From positions 1 to 39,606 of the forward strand of contig JACPPQ010000158.1 of the NCBI GenBank assembly GCA_016190925.1: a stretch of 39,606 nucleotides of DNA. The letters run 5' to 3'. This document shows positions 1-9,667 of the stretch, piece by piece (position 1 is the stretch's first letter; each line of letters begins with the position of its first letter). Both the position numbers and the translations under genes were made by a program. Below the pieces are notes generated by a model. It saw only the letters and a list, made by a program, of their open reading frames with translations, was not told where the DNA came from and made no database searches. Source of the stretch: Chloroflexota bacterium (GTDB lineage: Bacteria; Chloroflexota; Dehalococcoidia; Dehalococcoidales; JACPPQ01).

Positions 1-52
1 ATTGAAATTAAGCCATAAGCGCGTTTCGCGGGAGGCTTCACAATTCGAGGCA

Positions 53-103
53 TTGACAGCCGTGCTATAATGAGACATTGACAGCCATGCTATAATATTG
101 ACT
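53..103 (+). repeat. Tandem promoter-like repeat: two 25-bp-spaced copies of TTGACAGCC(G/A)TGCTATAAT upstream of dctP
   Basis: attgacagccgtgctataat at 52-71 and attgacagccatgctataat at 77-96. The TTGACA-TATAAT spacing is only 7 bp within each copy. Confidence 0.6.
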
Positions 104-216
104 GGTATTCATCCGATACCCCAAAAGACCCCAATTGACTGGCAAAGGCAACAATATCCGCCTGTTTGCCGAAAAGTAAATCCAAAAATGGAAATTTTTT
201 GTACGGAGGAGAAAAA

Positions 217-1314
217 ATGAAAAAGGGTAGACTACTTATTCTATTGATACTGGCGGGACTTCTCTTGGCAATCGGAGCTTGTACCAGGACAGCAACCCCA
301 CCCGCCGCAAAACCGGCACCTGCCCCCAGCCCGACCACTGCCCCTAAACCAGCTGCGCCCGCTATAACCCTCAAGGTACAGACCTTTTTTAACGATGTCC
401 ATCCGGTTACAAAAGGCTACACCTTCTTTATCAACGAACTTGAGAAGAGGGCTGCCGGCAAAGTCAAGATAGACTACGTTCTTGGAGACCCATACGGAAA
501 GCACGCCAACGTGTTTGACCTGGTTTCCGGAGGAGTGGTTGACTTCGCGCATATTCTGCCGGGTTACACGCCGGGGCGACTGCCCTTGATGGAGTTCTCC
601 GGGACATTCCCGTTTGACTGGAAGAACGCCGAAGAAGTGTCTTACGTCCATTACAAGCTGGCTGCCAAGGGGTATTTCGACAAGGAACTTGGAGCTGCCA
701 ACTTCCAGTACCTGTTTGGCATGCAAGGCGCCCCTTACGATTTATTTTCACGAAGCCTTGTCAAGGTGCCCGCAGATTTGAAGGGTATGAAAATCAGAGG
801 TGCAGGCGGTGTGATGAGCAGGTGGGTGGAGGCGGAGGGCGCCATCGCGGTGAGCATGGCCTCCGCGGAACAGGTCGTTGCCCTGCAGAAAGGCGTGATT
901 GACGGCACCATGATTCAGGCCGCCAGCGTGGCTGCCATGAAGCTATACGAGGTCACGAAATTTCAGAACGTAATTCACCTTTCCACCTGGTACGGCCCCA
1001 TGGCAACGACCACCGCTACCTGGAACAAATTGCCGGCCGATGTTCAGAAAATCGTCAAGGACATAGCCCAGGCAGCTTCAGAGAACATAGGGCGCGTTTA
1101 CGATGAGCAAGGTGCTGTGGCAATGAAGGAATTCCCCAAGCTCGGCGTTCAGATTTACAATCCCACGGCGGACGATATGGCAAAATGGCTGGCACCAATT
1201 AAAGCCTTGCTTGATTCGGAAGTAGCCAAGCTCAAGGCCGCGGGGTATCCCATGGACAATTTCATGAAGGACTTTGAGCAGTTCCGTTCCGAATGGCGGG
1301 CCAGTCACAAGTAA
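217..1314 (+). CDS. dctP: TRAP transporter substrate-binding lipoprotein (DctP family)
   Basis: Lipobox-like LLLAIGAC after a hydrophobic leader, DctP-like body (LKGMKIRGAGG, GVIDGTMI), SD ggaggag before ATG 217, followed by DctQ and DctM. Confidence 0.88.
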   Translation: MKKGRLLILLILAGLLLAIGACTRTATPPAAKPAPAPSPTTAPKPAAPAITLKVQTFFNDVHPVTKGYTFFINELEKRAAGKVKIDYVLGDPYGKHANVFDLVSGGVVDFAHILPGYTPGRLPLMEFSGTFPFDWKNAEEVSYVHYKLAAKGYFDKELGAANFQYLFGMQGAPYDLFSRSLVKVPADLKGMKIRGAGGVMSRWVEAEGAIAVSMASAEQVVALQKGVIDGTMIQAASVAAMKLYEVTKFQNVIHLSTWYGPMATTTATWNKLPADVQKIVKDIAQAASENIGRVYDEQGAVAMKEFPKLGVQIYNPTADDMAKWLAPIKALLDSEVAKLKAAGYPMDNFMKDFEQFRSEWRASHK

Positions 1315-1340
1315 AAGGTTTTTGTTCATGAGTTAAAGAG

Positions 1341-1394
1341 CGGCTGCCCACTCACGCTTACCGGTTCACCACGAACCAGCCTCCGGGGCAGCCG
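1341..1394 (+). promoter_or_regulatory. Intercistronic stem-loop between dctP and dctQ
   Basis: CGGCTGCCC (1341-1349) pairs with GGGCAGCCG (1386-1394); internal ggttc/gaacc stem. Confidence 0.7.
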
Positions 1395-1426
1395 TCTCAA
1401 GTTATTTTCGCAGTTAGAGGTGGGCA

Positions 1427-1915
1427 TTGGCAAAATTCAGAAGAGCGGAGGCCATTCTTTGCAACATATCAGGCATCTTCCTTTTCCTTCTGGCTGCGCT
1501 AGTAACATTTGACGTCATTGGCAGGCGCTTTGGGGTGCCGGTAAAAGGGACACCCGAAATTAGCAAGCTCCTCCTCGCCGTTACGGTTTGGGCTGGAGTG
1601 GCATTCGTTACGATGGTCCGCGGTCATATTGCAATCGACCTGTTTGTTTCACATATGTCCCCCCGCGCACAGAAACTGACGGATGTCATTGCCTGCCTTT
1701 TTGGGTTATTCGGTTTTTTCATTATTTTTTTGGGAAATACTCGAACCGCAATGGCCGCCTTCCGGTTCAACGAAGTAACAGACATTTTTCAACTTCCCAT
1801 CTACCCCCTCAGATTCATGATTCCCCTCGGAGCCGCCATAGTCCTCATCGAGCTAAGTATTCAGCTTGTTGAGAATCTTGCCTCACTGATAAGGGAGAAG
1901 GGACAAACAGCCTGA
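1427..1915 (+). CDS. dctQ: TRAP transporter small permease (DctQ)
   Basis: 162 aa, four-helix membrane protein with DVIGRRFGVPVKGTPEISKLLLAV, between dctP and dctM. Confidence 0.85.
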   Translation: MAKFRRAEAILCNISGIFLFLLAALVTFDVIGRRFGVPVKGTPEISKLLLAVTVWAGVAFVTMVRGHIAIDLFVSHMSPRAQKLTDVIACLFGLFGFFIIFLGNTRTAMAAFRFNEVTDIFQLPIYPLRFMIPLGAAIVLIELSIQLVENLASLIREKGQTA

Positions 1916-1916
1916 C

Positions 1917-3218
1917 ATGGAAACTTACGTCTGGGGCATCGTGGGGTTCCTGGTCCTGTTTCTCATGTTGGCATTGAAAGTCCCTATCGCTTTCAGCTTT
2001 ATCGCCGTCGGCTTCGTCGGGCTTACCTTCATGAGGGGAGCAACCGCCGGGTTTCAGAACCTGGCAATCAACGCCTGGTACTTCAGCACAGATGAAAGCA
2101 TCGCAGCCATTCCCTTGTTCACGCTTATGGGATTATTTCTGTTTGAAGCCGGCATCACTCACGACCTGTTTGACACGGCGCACAAATGGATAGGAAGCCT
2201 GAGAGGTGGGCTGGCATTAGCCACCGTAGCCACCTGCACCGTTTTTGCCGCCACCAGCGGCTCCAGCCTGGCCGCCGTGGCAACCATCGGTGTCCTGGCC
2301 TACGGAGAGATGAAGAAATTCGGTTACGAAAAACAACTGTCCATGGGCACCATCCTTTCTGGAGGAACATTAGCTATCCTGATTCCTCCGAGCTCCACCA
2401 TGATAATCTACGGGATACTGGCTGACGAGTCCATAGGCAAGCTCTTTATCGGGGGCATTTTCCCCGGCCTGCTTCTGGCTGGCGGCCTGGCTTTCACCAT
2501 ATTTCTTCGTGTCAAAGCTCATCCCTGGATAGGGCCTGCCGGACCGAGCTTTAGCTGGAAGGAAAAGCTTTCCTCCTTGCGTAAGATACTCCCGGTACTG
2601 ATATTGATTGTTGTTATCCTGGGTGGGCTCTATGGAGGCCTGATGGTCCCCACTGAAGGCGGTGCCGTCGGAGCCTTTGCCGCCTTTCTCATCGCGGTAA
2701 CCGGCAAAAAACTGAGCAGGCAGGGCTTTTTCAAGGCTCTCAGAGAAACGCTGCACGTGTCCTTAATGATTTACGTAATCATCATCGGAGTAAATGCTTT
2801 CCAGACTTTCCTGGTAACCACGGGCCTTACGCCGCTGATTTCAAGGTCAGTGATGAACCTCGCAATCCCCGGGCTGGCAGTCGTGGCAATAATGCTGGCA
2901 ATCTATATACTGCTGGGGTGCATCATGGACATTGTCGGTATGCTGGCTATTACCGTGCCAATTTTCCATCCAATCATAGTGAGCCTGGGGTTCAACCCCA
3001 TCTGGTTTGGCATCCTTGTAGTCATCATGTCTGAATTGGGAATGATAACACCACCTGTAGGACTCAATTGCTTCGTCTTCAAGAACGTGGTTGGAGAAGA
3101 TGCGACTCTCCATGCCATATTTGCTTCGGCCATACCCTTTTATGTCGCGATACTCGTGATTGCGGCAATAGTGTTCTTCTTTCCGCAAATCGCCACCTTC
3201 CTCCCCGCACGAATGTAA
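1917..3218 (+). CDS. dctM: TRAP transporter large permease (DctM)
   Basis: 433 aa polytopic protein; FAATSGSSLAAVATIG, LIPPSSTMIIYGI, ELGMITPPVGLN are DctM-typical. Confidence 0.92.
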   Translation: METYVWGIVGFLVLFLMLALKVPIAFSFIAVGFVGLTFMRGATAGFQNLAINAWYFSTDESIAAIPLFTLMGLFLFEAGITHDLFDTAHKWIGSLRGGLALATVATCTVFAATSGSSLAAVATIGVLAYGEMKKFGYEKQLSMGTILSGGTLAILIPPSSTMIIYGILADESIGKLFIGGIFPGLLLAGGLAFTIFLRVKAHPWIGPAGPSFSWKEKLSSLRKILPVLILIVVILGGLYGGLMVPTEGGAVGAFAAFLIAVTGKKLSRQGFFKALRETLHVSLMIYVIIIGVNAFQTFLVTTGLTPLISRSVMNLAIPGLAVVAIMLAIYILLGCIMDIVGMLAITVPIFHPIIVSLGFNPIWFGILVVIMSELGMITPPVGLNCFVFKNVVGEDATLHAIFASAIPFYVAILVIAAIVFFFPQIATFLPARM

Positions 3219-3326
3219 CGGGGACCACAAGACGCAGCAACAACGCATTTATAAAGCAATTCCGCCCCGCCAGAGGCGGGCAGGGCGTTTACTTACGTAA
3301 AGAAAAACCGATGGAGGTACTATTTA

Positions 3327-4751
3327 ATGCCGTACAAAGACTTGAGGGAGTTCATCAGCCGGCTGGAAAAAGAAGGGGAGCTTGTAAGGGTAAAAGAGGA
3401 GGTCAAACTGGAGCCTGACGTCGGTGCAATGGGCACGGCCATCCTCGACCTCAACGAGCACGGCGTAGAAGCCGCCGGCGCGCTTTGCGAGAACGTTTAC
3501 GGATGCGACCTGCCGCTCTCCATCGGCTTACAGTCTTCTTTCAGACGGACGGCGCTGGCTTACGGACTGCCCAAAACCGCCAGCTTCAAGGAGCTAAAGC
3601 AGGCATGGCTTAAAGGTTACGATAGGTATCCCATCAAGTCCCGCACCATAACCAAAAAGGATGCGCCCTGCAAAGAGAACATCATGCTGGGTGACAAAGT
3701 GAATATCTTCCGCTTCCCCATGCCCAGGATTAATTCCCAGGATGCAGCCCCCTATCTGCTCAAGATGCTTTGTATCACGAAGGACACCGAGTCAGATTGG
3801 GTGAACTTCGGGATGTACCGCATGCAGGTGCTGGACCGCAACCGGACATCGCTGATGACCTCGCACGTGTCTCACTGGGGCGAGCACTACATCAAACATC
3901 GCAAAATGGGTAAACCGATGCCTATGGCGGTTGTCCTGGGCTTTGACCCGATTCTGGGAATGGTCTCCGGGACCAAGGTCCCGGCCAACTGGGATGAGTA
4001 TGATTTCGCCGGCGCTTTACGGGGAGAGCCGGTTGAAATCGTCAAAGGTGAGACCGTGGACCTGCCGGTGCCCGCCACCGCCGAGATAGTGCTCGAGGGC
4101 GAAGTCTCGGTCGAAGCCGACGTCTTCGAGGGACCTTTCGGGGAATGGCATGGCGGTTATTCAGGAATGCTGGTGATGCCCACCTTCCATATAAAATGCA
4201 TCACTTACCGGAACAACGCCATTTTTGATACCGTCACACTCGCCAGGGGACTGGGCGATAATGGTTTCATGACTTTGCCCAGCAAGATTGTATCCATGGA
4301 GCAAGAATTAAAGCATATTCTGCCTAATATGACGGAAGTGGCTTACCTCAGCCCCATAATCTATAACTGCGTGGTGCAGGGGAAGTGGGGCAACAGGACC
4401 GAGCCGCGTAGAGCTATGAATGCCGTCTGGGCATCGCAGGCCGCCCAGGGCATCGCCAAAATAGTTATCGTGGTGGATGAGGATGTCGACCCCTGGGACT
4501 CTAACGAGGTGATGTGGGCCATAGCCACCAGGTGCCAGGCGGACAAAGACATTGTCATGATACCCGGGATACACGCCCGGCTCGACCCCTCGGCAGAGAC
4601 CGACGGCACCAGCTGTTTCCTGGGAATCGACGCCACCAAATCGAGGGAACCGTTCCCGCGTCATGCCGTAGCCCACTGGATAGAGCCTAGAAAAGAGGCG
4701 GAGGTTTGGAAGGAAAAGGTTCTGGCGCTGATGAAAGGAGGTAAAAAGTAA
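3327..4751 (+). CDS. UbiD-family decarboxylase (VdcC/hydroxyarylic acid decarboxylase-like)
   Basis: 474 aa; DLREFISRLEKEGELVRV start, EGPFGEWHGGYSG, TLARGLGDNGFM, VDEDVDPWD are UbiD-type motifs. Confidence 0.9.
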   Translation: MPYKDLREFISRLEKEGELVRVKEEVKLEPDVGAMGTAILDLNEHGVEAAGALCENVYGCDLPLSIGLQSSFRRTALAYGLPKTASFKELKQAWLKGYDRYPIKSRTITKKDAPCKENIMLGDKVNIFRFPMPRINSQDAAPYLLKMLCITKDTESDWVNFGMYRMQVLDRNRTSLMTSHVSHWGEHYIKHRKMGKPMPMAVVLGFDPILGMVSGTKVPANWDEYDFAGALRGEPVEIVKGETVDLPVPATAEIVLEGEVSVEADVFEGPFGEWHGGYSGMLVMPTFHIKCITYRNNAIFDTVTLARGLGDNGFMTLPSKIVSMEQELKHILPNMTEVAYLSPIIYNCVVQGKWGNRTEPRRAMNAVWASQAAQGIAKIVIVVDEDVDPWDSNEVMWAIATRCQADKDIVMIPGIHARLDPSAETDGTSCFLGIDATKSREPFPRHAVAHWIEPRKEAEVWKEKVLALMKGGKK

Positions 4752-4942
4752 TGGCGCTTCCGGCTTGTCCGCGCTGTGATTCCAAAAAGACCCGCAAACT
4801 GGCGGATTCCCCGGTCAAAGGTAAATGGGAAATATACGGGTGCGATGAGTGCAATTATGTGTGGCGTTCCACGGAAGACCTGGGGGGTATAGATAAAAGG
4901 GTGGAGTATTTGAAACAGAAGGCCGTAAGGGTCTGGGACTAG
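4751..4942 (+). CDS. Small zinc-ribbon protein resembling decarboxylase subunit D (VdcD/BsdD)
   Basis: CPRCDSKKTRKLADSPVKGKWEIYGCDECNYVWRSTE; two CxxC pairs; start overlaps the ubiD stop codon. Confidence 0.75.
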   Translation: MALPACPRCDSKKTRKLADSPVKGKWEIYGCDECNYVWRSTEDLGGIDKRVEYLKQKAVRVWD

Positions 4943-4965
4943 CGAGTAATTCAGGAGGTGAAAAA

Positions 4966-5307
4966 ATGCCGGCAAACCGCGTCATATTGATAAACGCGAC
5001 CTCGTGCACTCCCGAAGTGGAGGAAAAGTGGAACAAGTGGTACAATGAAACGCACATCCCGATGATACTCAAATTCAAGGGTGTCAAAAAGGCAACACGC
5101 TACAAGATTGTGGGTGATAATCCGGAGGGTAAGTACCCCACATACCTGGCAATCTACGAGTTTGATAGTCAAAAAGATGTGCAAGATTATGAAGCCAGCC
5201 CGGAACACGCGGCGGCACATAAAGATTTTGTGGAAAGCTGGAAGGATAAAGGCCACCAGCGAAAGTGGCGGGTCTACTACGAAGTCATCAAAACATGGGA
5301 AAAGTAA
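4966..5307 (+). CDS. Small dimeric alpha/beta-barrel (EthD/ABM-like) protein, copy 1
   Basis: 113 aa; KWNKWYNETHIPMILKFKGVKKATRYKI; SD aggaggtg upstream. Confidence 0.55.
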   Translation: MPANRVILINATSCTPEVEEKWNKWYNETHIPMILKFKGVKKATRYKIVGDNPEGKYPTYLAIYEFDSQKDVQDYEASPEHAAAHKDFVESWKDKGHQRKWRVYYEVIKTWEK

Positions 5308-5376
5308 CCATCCAATGGATAAATTCAGGGGCAAGAGCGCCTGATGGCGCTTAAAAATTTTAGCGGAGGAAATACG

Positions 5377-5727
5377 ATGCCAAAAAGTGAGAATGAAGGC
5401 GCCATAATGATTGTAGGCACAGAGGGTGCCATTGGCAAGGAAAAGGAATGGCACAAGTGGTACGACGAAAAGCACATACCAATGATTTTGACTTTCCCCG
5501 GGTGCAAAAGGGTCAAACGGTACAAAAAGACCGTAGATAACGGCAAGACCAGCTACCCGACCTACCTTGCGGTGTACGAGTTCGAAAGCGCAAAAGCCGC
5601 TGAAGCCTACTTCAAGAGCAAGCTGCGTGAAGAGGTGGTGGCAGACAGCGCCAGCACCTGGGGACAGGGTGGCACCAGGCAATCATGGTGGGCCCAATAC
5701 GAATGCTTTAAGACCTTCGAAAAATAG
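5377..5727 (+). CDS. Small dimeric alpha/beta-barrel (EthD/ABM-like) protein, copy 2 (paralogue of the previous gene)
   Basis: EWHKWYDEKHIPMILTFPGCKRVKRYKK aligns with copy 1; start chosen at MPKSENEG behind SD gcggagga. Confidence 0.55.
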   Translation: MPKSENEGAIMIVGTEGAIGKEKEWHKWYDEKHIPMILTFPGCKRVKRYKKTVDNGKTSYPTYLAVYEFESAKAAEAYFKSKLREEVVADSASTWGQGGTRQSWWAQYECFKTFEK

Positions 5728-5812
5728 CTCGCGGCACCGAAGCATTCCAAACATTTACCCTGATAAGACCAGAGAAACCAGGATAAGATGCAAGTGCGAA
5801 TATAGCAGACGA

Positions 5813-5860
5813 GCTCACCTTCCCGAACCCCTCTCGCAGGGGCGAATCGGGAAGGTGAGC
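5813..5860. terminator. Bidirectional terminator-like hairpin between convergent operons
   Basis: gctcaccttcccga ... tcgggaaggtgagc is a perfect 14-bp stem with an inner cccct/agggg stem, between the + strand cluster and the chrA stop on the - strand. Confidence 0.8.
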
Positions 5861-5862
5861 TT

Positions 5863-7047
5863 TCATCCTGCTATTACCTTATATACCATCCCCAGCGCTC
5901 CTCCACCCAAAACCAGCCACACCGAGTTTACCTTGAATCGGAATACCAGGAACAGCGCGCCAAGTGTCAGTAAAACGGTGAAGACGTCCACCAGAACCAC
6001 GCGTCCAAGCTGTATGGTAACTGCTGCCATTAGCCCCAGGGCGGCGGCATTAACCCCGTCCAGAAAGTAACCAGCTGCACAGGACTTGCGCATGGCGGGC
6101 AAAAACCGGCTCAACAAGCCCACCAGAATAAAAGACGGCAGGAATATGCCCAGCGCAGCCAGCAAGGCTGAGGGCCAGCCTCCTAACAGATAGCCAATGA
6201 AGGCCGCGCTGTTGAATACCGGTCCGGGGGTAATCTGTCCCGCAACAGCGATAGCATCGATTACCTGGGCATCGGTAAGCCAGCCCAGTCCAGCTACGAA
6301 ATTAGACCTCAGGAAAGCCAGCAGGACATAACCTGTGCCGAATAAAGTAGCGCCAATCTTGAGAAAGGTCAGAAACAGGGTAGCCTGGTTAAAGATTACG
6401 GCACCGGTGGCAAGTCCGGTCAAGTGAATTTTCAATAGCAAGGCAGGAGCAACTAGCAAGGCTGCCGTCCTTTGTCTCAAAAACCGCCATCCGCTCTGCA
6501 CCAGCAAAACCAGCGTAGCTCCTCCCAAAAGAAGCAATATTTCATCGACACCGAAAAGATATAGAACTAATATTCCCAGCCCAACAATAATCGACAGTGG
6601 CTTTCTGATTCCTGTTCTGGCCAGAGACCAGACTGCCCGGATGATGATGGCAATCACAGCCGGTTTAACCCCGTAAAGGGCCCAGCTTACCTCCGGCAAC
6701 GAACCGTATGTGACGTAAGCCCAGGCGACCACCATAACAGCGGCCGTGCCCGGAAGGATAAAAAGCACGCCTGCCGCAATAAGGCCCGGCCATCCGGCAC
6801 GAATTAACCCGATGTGACTGGCTGTCTCGGTGGCATTGGGGCCCGGGAGGAGCATGGTGGCGCTCATCAGGTCCAGGAATCTCTGGTCGTCTATCCATTT
6901 GCGGCGGACCACTACCTCATGATGCATTAGTCCTATATATGCCGCGGGACCGCCAAAGCTGGTAGCGCCCAACCTCAGAAAAAGTAATGCCACTTCTTTC
7001 AGGCGTTTGGATGCGGTGGCCTCTGCTACTATGGGTTGTTTACTCAT
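5863..7047 (-). CDS. chrA: Chromate transporter ChrA (two-domain)
   Basis: 394 aa; FLRLGATSFGGPAAYIGLMHHEVV, LPGPNATETASHIG, and second-half repeat FLKIGATLFGTGYVLLAFL, ITPGPVFNSAAFIGYL. Confidence 0.9.
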   Translation of the reverse strand: MSKQPIVAEATASKRLKEVALLFLRLGATSFGGPAAYIGLMHHEVVVRRKWIDDQRFLDLMSATMLLPGPNATETASHIGLIRAGWPGLIAAGVLFILPGTAAVMVVAWAYVTYGSLPEVSWALYGVKPAVIAIIIRAVWSLARTGIRKPLSIIVGLGILVLYLFGVDEILLLLGGATLVLLVQSGWRFLRQRTAALLVAPALLLKIHLTGLATGAVIFNQATLFLTFLKIGATLFGTGYVLLAFLRSNFVAGLGWLTDAQVIDAIAVAGQITPGPVFNSAAFIGYLLGGWPSALLAALGIFLPSFILVGLLSRFLPAMRKSCAAGYFLDGVNAAALGLMAAVTIQLGRVVLVDVFTVLLTLGALFLVFRFKVNSVWLVLGGGALGMVYKVIAG

Positions 7048-7922
7048 GGATTGCCTCCAGCCCGTTTACTCCTGAGAGGGCTTGAAACTGCGGTGTTGCC
7101 GGAATGCCGCGCGATAGCGGAGAAGTAGTGCTGCGTCCATTGATTGGCTACCTTGCGGTTAGCGCAGAACACTATGCGAAGCTTCGGGTGAAGCGCGTAA
7201 AGCTCACCGATGGCCTGAGCGCAAAAGGAAGGAGTATAATACTTCACCTTCTTCGGGTTCAGAAAATCGGAGTAGGGAGCCTCTATCACCAGGGCATGAT
7301 ATTGATAAGTGGCAAGCTCGGCAAGGCGCTGGTGAAGCACTGGCATGACCCCGAAATCGGCCATGAGGTTATCAAAAGTCTTCCGCTCGACCACCGCCAG
7401 GATTTTGCTGTCGCTGTTGAGCAGAGCGTAGTCGCCGGTTGGGAGCCGGCCACGCACGGTCTTCGCACCCGCAAAATGCCAGGGGTAACGCTCGTCACTG
7501 GCGATGCGAATCGTGAGTTCATCCACTGAGGCAGGAGCAACGAGCTTGATTGCCGGACGGTGCTGCGCCATGGACGTCTGTGTCAACCAGAAGATTTGCT
7601 CATACTTCTCGCCTGGCCTGCTCTTGTAGGACCTGGTCAGAAAGAGAAAATCGCACCGCTTGTAGCGTTTTCTATCCAGCACCACGGATAGGCGCTTTCC
7701 ACGCTCGTTGAAAGCGATTATGTCGACCCGTTCTAGCTCTTCCAACACCTCGCCGGGGACCGGAGTCTCTTCTTCCCGCAAGCAAAAGATGTTCTTTCCC
7801 GCCGCCGGCCAGTGGTCCTACGTGCGGAAGATAAGCCAGGGCCTGCCCCCCCTCAGAATCTGAAGACGGTAGGGAAAGCGCTCGTTGTCACATCGCTCAA
7901 GAACCCAGGTTCCCTGTGCCAT
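7044..7922 (-). pseudogene. ERCC4/XPF-type nuclease gene with a frameshift and an internal stop in its 5' part (intact 3' ORF 7044-7781)
   Basis: GDYALLNSDSKILAVVERKTFDNLMADF is an ERCC4 nuclease signature. Upstream reading recovers MAQGTWVLERCDNERFPYRLQILRGG, then after a shift at a C/G run RPWLIFRT*DHWPAAGKNIFCLREEETP joining the annotated ORF. Confidence 0.6.
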
Positions 7923-7931
7923 CGAGATGCA

Positions 7932-9005
7932 TTATACACCATTAAAGTACCTTTTTTGAAAGTAGAGCGCTACCCTCACCAGGCTGATGAGCACCGGCAC
8001 TTCCACCAGCGGCCCGATGACCGCGGCGAAGGCCTGCCCGGACCCGATACCGAACACAGCTACAGCCACGGCGATAGCCAGCTCGAAGTTGTTGCTGGCG
8101 GCGGTGAAGGCAATAGTTGCCGTCCGGGAATAATCGGCGCCTATCCTCCTGCCCATGTAGAACGAGACCAGGAACATCACTGTGAAGTAGGCCAGCAGCG
8201 GCACGGCTATGCGGACTACATCCAGCGGCAACTGGATGATTATCTCACCCTTGAGGGAAAACATGACCACAATGGTGAAGAGAAGGGCAGCCAGCGTTAT
8301 GGGGCTGATTTTCGGGATAAATCTGCTCTCGTACCACTCACGTCCCCTGGTCTTCAGAAAAACAAAGCGGGTGAGCATACCGCTGAAGAAGGGGATGCCC
8401 AGGTATATCAGCACACTTTTGGCTATTTCCCCCATGGTGACCTCTACCACCGAGCCCCGAAGGCCGAACCAGCCCGGCATTATGGTGATGAAGAAGTAGG
8501 CATAGACCGAGTAGAAAACTATCTGGAAGACGGAGTTCAAGGCCACCAGTCCGGCCGCATATTCGGCATCTCCGTGCGCCAGCTGGTTCCAGACGATGAC
8601 CATAGCGATGCAGCGCGCCAGGCCTATCATGATAAGCCCGACCATATAGTCGGGGTAGGGCCAGATGAAACCAAGAAATAGAATGGCTATGAAAAACATA
8701 AGCAACGGGCCGATGATATAGTTCTGCGTCAGCGACAGCCCGAGCACCCGCCAGTCGCGGAACACCCGCCCCATATCCTCGTACCTTACCCTGGCAAGTG
8801 GGGGGTACATCATCAGGATAAGGCCGATGGCGATGGGGATAGAGGTGGTGCCACCCAGTACCAGGGAGCGAGAGTAGAGTTCAGCCATCGTCTCAGGATA
8901 AAGATATCCCAGTCCCACGCCAAAAGCCATTGCCAGAAATATCCACAGGGTAAGGAAACGGTCAAGCAACGGGAGTCTGCCGACTGCGGCACGCGATGTG
9001 CACAT
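7932..9005 (-). CDS. acr3: Arsenite efflux permease, ACR3 family
   Basis: [86 protein letters not shown] 9005 behind aaggagag. Confidence 0.93.
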   Translation of the reverse strand: MCTSRAAVGRLPLLDRFLTLWIFLAMAFGVGLGYLYPETMAELYSRSLVLGGTTSIPIAIGLILMMYPPLARVRYEDMGRVFRDWRVLGLSLTQNYIIGPLLMFFIAILFLGFIWPYPDYMVGLIMIGLARCIAMVIVWNQLAHGDAEYAAGLVALNSVFQIVFYSVYAYFFITIMPGWFGLRGSVVEVTMGEIAKSVLIYLGIPFFSGMLTRFVFLKTRGREWYESRFIPKISPITLAALLFTIVVMFSLKGEIIIQLPLDVVRIAVPLLAYFTVMFLVSFYMGRRIGADYSRTATIAFTAASNNFELAIAVAVAVFGIGSGQAFAAVIGPLVEVPVLISLVRVALYFQKRYFNGV

Positions 9006-9045
9006 GAATACTCTCCTTAATAGTTTAATTTCTGCGGATTTGTTT

Positions 9046-9258
9046 TCAGCGGTTTTCTCTGACAAACCCATCCACGGGGTTGACACTGGTATCCAGGTGG
9101 GATTTCAGCTTACCCTGCTGGGAACGGGACACTTTATCATATACTGCCTTCTTGAGGAATTTAAGCGCTCCTTTTTCATTGCGGTCAATTACGATGCCCT
9201 CAAGCTCCAGCAGTTCTCCTTCATCGAGGGCAATGGCTGTCTTTTTGATTTCAAGCAT
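9046..9258 (-). CDS. Small (70 aa) uncharacterised protein in the ars operon
   Basis: [43 protein letters not shown]; start overlaps the arsC end with SD aggaggctcaag. Confidence 0.6.
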   Translation of the reverse strand: MLEIKKTAIALDEGELLELEGIVIDRNEKGALKFLKKAVYDKVSRSQQGKLKSHLDTSVNPVDGFVRENR

Positions 9259-9667
9259 CTTGAGCCTCCTGCTGGCGGGTCGTCTCTCCAAGAAGTTTCG
9301 TCACCCTGGCCTTTATTTCGTCCCTTATCTTTCTGACCCGCTCAAGTGATTTCCCGTGTGGGTCTTCCAGCGCCCAATCCTCGGTCTCTACGAAGGTGGC
9401 CGGGCAGACGGCTTCAGCGCCACAGCCCATAGTCACCACTCTGTCTGCCTGTCCAATCATTTCGGGGGTCAGAGCTTTTGGCTTGCTGTGGCTGATGTCG
9501 ATTCCCGCTTCTCGCATTGCCTCAACGACCACCGGATTAACCCTGCCGGCAGGTTGAGTCCCCGCTGATAGGGCAAGAGCCTTTCCTCCAGCGAGATGAT
9601 TAAAGAAAGCCTCCGCCATCTGGCTGCGGCCGGAGTTGTGAACACAGACAAAGAGAACCGTTTTCAA
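9251..9667 (-). CDS. arsC: Arsenate reductase ArsC (low-molecular-weight phosphatase type)
   Basis: MKTVLFVCVHNSGRSQMAEAFFNHLA, VVTMGCGAEAVCP, EDWALEDPHGKSLE. Confidence 0.92.
   Translation of the reverse strand: MKTVLFVCVHNSGRSQMAEAFFNHLAGGKALALSAGTQPAGRVNPVVVEAMREAGIDISHSKPKALTPEMIGQADRVVTMGCGAEAVCPATFVETEDWALEDPHGKSLERVRKIRDEIKARVTKLLGETTRQQEAQDA

Noticed and set aside
241-726. Long antisense ORFs opposite dctP and many other genes (e.g. 7812-8681, 29731-30537, 30913-32001, 35840-36856)
   Set aside because: They lie entirely opposite well-supported coding sequences in a moderately GC-rich genome and have composition-biased translations without recognisable motifs.
3264-3281. Possible terminator between dctM and ubiD (cccgccagaggcggg)
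   Set aside because: Hairpin without a T-run; the same ccgccagaggcgg word occurs in dispersed repeats, so it is not called a terminator.
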